Shown one piece after another: positions 60,436-64,000 of a stretch of DNA of 64,000 nucleotides. The notes beneath the pieces were generated by a model that saw only the letters and a list, made by a program, of their open reading frames with translations, did no database searches and was not told the DNA's origin. The translations under genes and the position numbers were made by a program. Source of the stretch: Ricordea florida (lineage: Eukaryota; Cnidaria; Anthozoa; Corallimorpharia; Ricordeidae); assembly GCA_949710005.1 (NCBI GenBank), contig OX453278.1:9368597-9432596 (forward strand). Direction: 5' to 3'. Each line of letters opens with the position of its first letter. Positions within the stretch are counted from its first letter, which is position 1.

Positions 60436-60815
60436 CTTCGGACAATTCTTATCTCGTCTGGGAATACTGATTCCCATACACGTGTTTTTATGGCGCGAAA
60501 TCCTGATACGGCCTCATTCATCAATGAAATACGTTGATCTGACACTGTTGCCGTGTTTCGGCGTATTGTGGCGTTAAATGAACAGATTGTGATGAAAAAT
60601 GGCAAGGAGGCAACAAAAAAAACAACTCCCGTGACGGCCTGCCATCCAAGTAAAAAACTTAATAGAGAAGTGAGAGCAACAAAGTCAAATAATGCCTGGA
60701 GCACCATAAAGAACCAGTAAGGAGCGAGTTCAAGCCGCTGAACGTCATTGGACACTAGATCAATCACCTGACCTGTTGAAAACGCCATCAAGGTGTGTTT
60801 GCTAAGAAGAGGAAT
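60436..60815 (-). CDS. ABC transporter gene R, TMD1 exon
   Basis: Same 380-nt exon as gene L 2016-2395: AFSTGQVIDLVSNDVQR, two hydrophobic helices and SDQRISLMNEAVSG. Acceptor and donor in the same places, with no damage. The first coding exon of gene R should lie to the right of the window; it is not visible in 60816-64000. Confidence 0.85.
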
Positions 60816-61200
60816 CTATTCAAAGCAAATATAAAAAGAGGTTAGAATGGCGATAGGAAACACAAAATTTTCTTGTCATATCCTCCCTTTTGTTTAATAA
60901 CTCATAAGCACAAATTTATTGAGGTAACAACGTTCTCAAAATATCAATGGGACCTTCCCTACTGTTGTTTATGCGATCTTTTGCACGCCCAATTCCGTTC
61001 GCGCTGGGCCAAATTTATCATGAAAGAGAAAGAGAAGAGAAAGACTGGTTTATTATAAAATCACATCGCAGTAAAATACTGAATTGCGTAATTATTTACA
61101 AGCTACTAATATACAAATTATTCCTCGCGAAGCGAGGTTACTAATCGTGTCGCGTTCGGTCAGACCACGTGGCTCGCAAGCCCGAGTAAATCGAGCCGAG
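60816..61200. other. Intron 1 of gene R, left part, nothing recognised
   Basis: Resembles the corresponding intron of gene L at its left edge and then diverges. No gene seen. A TA-rich tract and interspersed repeats follow. Confidence 0.5.
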
Positions 61201-61204
61201 AGTT

Positions 61205-61234
61205 TTTATATATGTATATATATATATATATGTA

Positions 61235-61269
<35 letters not shown>

Positions 61270-61298
61270 ATATATATATATATATGTATATATATGTA

Positions 61299-61348
<50 letters not shown>
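61205..61348. repeat. (TA)n microsatellite with TGTA/TTTA variants
   Basis: A 140-base TA-rich tract; open frames of alternating Tyr/Ile over it are artefacts. It borders the dispersed repeat copy to the right. Confidence 0.85.
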
Positions 61349-61350
<2 letters not shown>

Positions 61351-61850
61351 AAAGGTGTCCGTTCGCAGGCCAGGTTACCTGGCAATGTAGCGCCCAAACT
61401 GCTGAATTTCCGCCATTGGAAGTTCGCTGATGGCTTTTTGAAAGTAATGTAAATTTTGTGGAAACCGATTTCACTCGTCCTGGAAGTACATCCCAGCAAG
61501 ATGATCTCCGAGATATTCAAGAAAGATTAGCACGAGATCGTCGCCGAGTAAAAATTATTGAAAGAATCGTTTCTAAATTCGAATACCGTGAAAATCAACA
61601 CAAGGAAAGCACGACTCAAAGCAGGAAACGACAGCAGGGAGAATAACGACAGACATGATTCGCAGCAAAGACAACAACTGTTCGCTCCAGAAAAAGGCAA
61701 ACGAAACAGCAGGGAAAAGGATCAGGAATTCAACCAAGTTAGTTTTGAATTTAAATGTGTTATTGATAGAAATACGGGACAGGAGTGAACGATTACATAA
61801 CGAAATATATTGGCGTACTACATTTAGCAAAACGACTTAGAAGGGAAACC
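61349..61850 (+). repeat. Dispersed repeat, copy 2
   Basis: Related to 7960-8515 in opposite orientation, with the coding-like blocks DDLRDIQERLARDRRRV and KDQEFNQVSFEF. See copy 1. Family unknown. Confidence 0.55.
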
Positions 61851-62840
61851 GAGTAGCAACGACTTCAACGATTGTAGATGTCTCTGGGAAATAATTCTAA
61901 TATATAGATTTAGCCAAGCCTAAAAGCGGGGCTCCCGTTAGTACTTTCATTTCACTTTAAACTGTAAAAGCATTCTAAAATATTGCGAAGGAATTTACAA
62001 ACGTTTTTAACTATAGTTAAGTGTCGAGGTCGGTTAACTTGCTATGATTTTTGTCTAAACTTTCGTCTGCCATAAGTACGGTCTTTCTACCTACAAAGTC
62101 ATGGAGTATATTCTACAAAAAACACAGATTATCAATGTACTGTATTCTATTCCTGATGAAATTAACCATTCTATTTGCGTTAATGTATTTAAAAGATTTG
62201 CACTCGCTACTGGGAGATGCAGGACACAACTCTTGTCATTTTCGTGTAAAAACGAACACCTCGGTAAAATAAATGTTTACTCCAAGCAGGGTGCAAAGAA
62301 AATTAATTTTACACATTGCCCTTCAGGCAAGCTGTAACCAACATCTACCAGCCCGAAAAACATTTTTCACGAGAACGAAAAAATAATTATTAATTATTCT
62401 TTTCTTAATTACATTGTAAGTTTAAAAAATTACTGCCTTCATTTATTCACTACAATCAGCTGCAGTTACTTAACAAAAGAAATAAATAACCGTAAAAGTG
62501 TGAACTATAAGTAGACCTGGTCCAACGCAACACGTGAATGACTAACATACATTTGAGACATTTTACAATTTAGAAGAACATTTTTTACGAAAACAACGGC
62601 GTTGAAACCAAAGTTCTCAATCGACACACTAAATGACAACGTCAACAACGCGAAAAGCTGCCAGTGAAAGCGCTACATTCTGCAATTTGCCGTCAAGTGA
62701 AAATTCCCGCGGGAGTATTTCTTAGCCGTCGACAGGGGAGATGTTTATATGATTAAAGGACATAAAAATTTGAAATCTTTCATCAGTTTGCTTCTCATTC
62801 AAAAGTAGTGCATTCAGAAGATCATTTTTCTTAAGAAGGT
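61851..62840. other. Gene R intron, no gene recognised
   Basis: AT-rich sequence with several short open frames, none with a family motif. One frame at 62101-62337 has a few cysteines but no recognised pattern. Confidence 0.45.
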
Positions 62841-62877
62841 TTGTTTAGAAGTCGCTTTTCCAAGTCAAGTGTCAAGT

Positions 62878-63373
62878 TTAAGGGAAAGTGGAAAGTGCGA
62901 GTGCTGAGTCACGCATCAGTGAGCAAATATTTTGCAGACAAAACTTATGCAAATTTGTGGTCCATAGCACGGAGTCTTTCCACTTGTCGGCTTTCTTCGC
63001 TACAATTTTGTCTGTTTTCCACAGCACGGAGTCTTTCCGCTTCTCAGCTTTCTTCGCTACAATTTTGTCTGTTTTCCACAGCACGGAGTCTTTCCGCTTC
63101 TCGGCTTTCTTCGCTAAAATTTTGTCTGTTTTCCACAGCACGAAGTCTTTCCGCTTCTCGGCATTCTTCGCTACAATTTTGTCTGTTTTCCACAGCACGG
63201 AATCTTTCCGCTTCTCGGCGTTCTTCGTTATCATTTTGTCTATTTTCTCGAGCCCGGACTCTTTCTGCTTGTCGGCGTTCTTCGCTATAATTTCGTCTCC
63301 TTTCTCTTTCCCGAGCGCGCCTTCTTTGGCGATCTACTTCGCTCATTCTTCCCCAGTTAATTCTTGCTCTCAT
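62878..63373 (-). CDS. Arg/Glu-rich protein fragment built from 19-aa repeats (tentative)
   Basis: On the minus strand a start at 63373 (MRARINWGRMSEVDRQRRR) leads into repeats of the form EERREAERFRAVENRQNCS, coded by a 57-bp tandem unit (about six copies between 62970 and 63300). The frame shifts near 63044 and the repeats continue in a second frame. Basic/acidic repeats beginning MSE..R.RRARER are common at the N-termini of transposon-encoded proteins in invertebrates. No catalytic domain is present, so it is at best an N-terminal fragment. Confidence 0.35.
62970..63300. repeat. 57-bp tandem repeat
   Basis: Units of the form TTTCCGCTTCTCGGCTTTC...CAGCACGGAG repeat about six times with substitutions but almost no length change, so the coding phase of 19 codons is preserved. 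Confidence 0.8.
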
Positions 63374-63779
63374 TCCCGTTGCTCTTCACCTGAACCCTGT
63401 GTTCTGCAAATTATATTTTCTCTGCTATTGTTTGTTGACATAGCAATAGAAATTGTTTCGTTTATACTTTAGTAAAACTTTAACAGTGTAGAGTAGTAAT
63501 ATTGTGTCTCAAAAAGACAATGAACTGAAAATTTCTTTTTCAGTCGTCAACGCAATTTCCCGCCAAAAATATGCGGGCTACCAGAACAGCTTCCAAATAA
63601 ATCACGTCACCTCGATGAGTTGACACATGAGCCCACAATATGGTCATGTGATGCTGGTCAGTGGCTATCCCGTTTTGACAGCTGTCAATTGACCATATTG
63701 TGAATGTCCAATATAAAAGATGTGGATTTGCCAAGACTAGCCTGAGATACCCCTCCCTTCCTCTTGATAGTCTCCCCTA

Positions 63780-63905
63780 CCCTACCCGTACAATCTGTAG
63801 ACGCGTACGTACGTACGTACGCTCGGTCAGTCACGTGACGACCAAAAGAAAAGAGGTTGACCATATTCATGAGTATGGGGCTCTGCTCCACGCGCGCTTC
63901 GCGCG
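63780..63905. repeat. MITE-like sequence with ACGTACGT and GCGCGC palindromes
   Basis: Contains CGTACGTACGTACGTACG and, further right, CACGCGCGCTTCGCGCGCGG, a perfect hairpin. This pairing of motifs looks like the end of a non-autonomous DNA transposon. No gene is seen in 63480-64000. Confidence 0.4.
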
Positions 63906-64000
63906 CGGGAGCCCCGCTATTAGTCTAAAAACGGAATCGGAAGACGACCAACAGATTACAAGAGAATGTAAGCAGGTATTTTTCATAATAAAACGATAGC

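Noticed and set aside
61084..61520. Tyr/Ile-alternating open frames
   Set aside because: Translations of a (TA)n microsatellite on both strands.

Overview
The window is nuclear DNA of an animal, most likely an anthozoan cnidarian such as a stony coral. This is inferred from spliced metazoan ABCC genes, tRNA-derived SINEs, Penelope-like and CR1/L2-like retroelements, a Crypton relic and Polinton-type virus-like elements; no single feature proves the species.

The host backbone is two related minus-strand ABC transporter genes of the ABCC4/MRP4 type. Gene L (exons at 4750-4202, 2395-2016, 1738-420 and 90-1, running off the left edge) looks intact. Gene R (exons at 60815-60436, 60117-58799, 27948-27510 and 26817-26671, then a final part at 21449-20840) is its paralog. 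Gene R is damaged: its NBD2 exon is cut inside the Walker A coding region, the upstream half lies inverted on the plus strand (23326-23641), and the downstream half has a frameshift. The 4.9-23 kb interval is a TE graveyard: SINEs, tandem tRNA-like units, a HECT/G2E3-like relic, a Penelope-like element, an integrase-core gene split by a non-LTR retrotransposon, small Polinton relics and a Crypton recombinase. A 1.63 kb inverted duplication (17478-19104 and 21449-23076) copies part of it into the broken exon.

The centre of the window is a roughly 30.3 kb composite insertion in one intron of gene R. The same intron of gene L is an empty site. Outer element A (28051-58348) has 499-bp terminal inverted repeats. 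Inner element B (40363-55823) has 725-bp repeats and sits inside A, flanked by a short target duplication. Both are Polinton/Maverick-type (adintovirus-like) elements: protein-primed-type family B DNA polymerase, RVE integrase, A32/FtsK-type packaging ATPase and a candidate major capsid protein. A is visibly GC-rich and damaged (frameshifted polymerase, integrase without a start codon, last gene cut by B). B is AT-rich and every gene reads open.

Comparing A and B gives the main result. Nine proteins besides PolB and integrase are shared although base composition differs strongly. Six form a fixed module in the same order: capsid, ATPase, a 173/174-aa soluble protein, a 'KDPKKVAAG' single-pass protein, a 71/72-aa membrane protein and a 137/130-aa coiled-coil membrane protein. 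The whole module is inverted relative to PolB between the elements. Three more shared genes follow: a glycine-rich membrane-active candidate, a large C-terminally anchored protein with a PQQLN..WCAT.GCGVS motif, and a candidate minor capsid protein. I recognise no adenain-type protease in either element. B also carries a 5 x 18-aa zinc-repeat protein whose first 45 or so residues, a SAP-like domain, are encoded by the inverted repeat and shared with the polymerase N-terminus.
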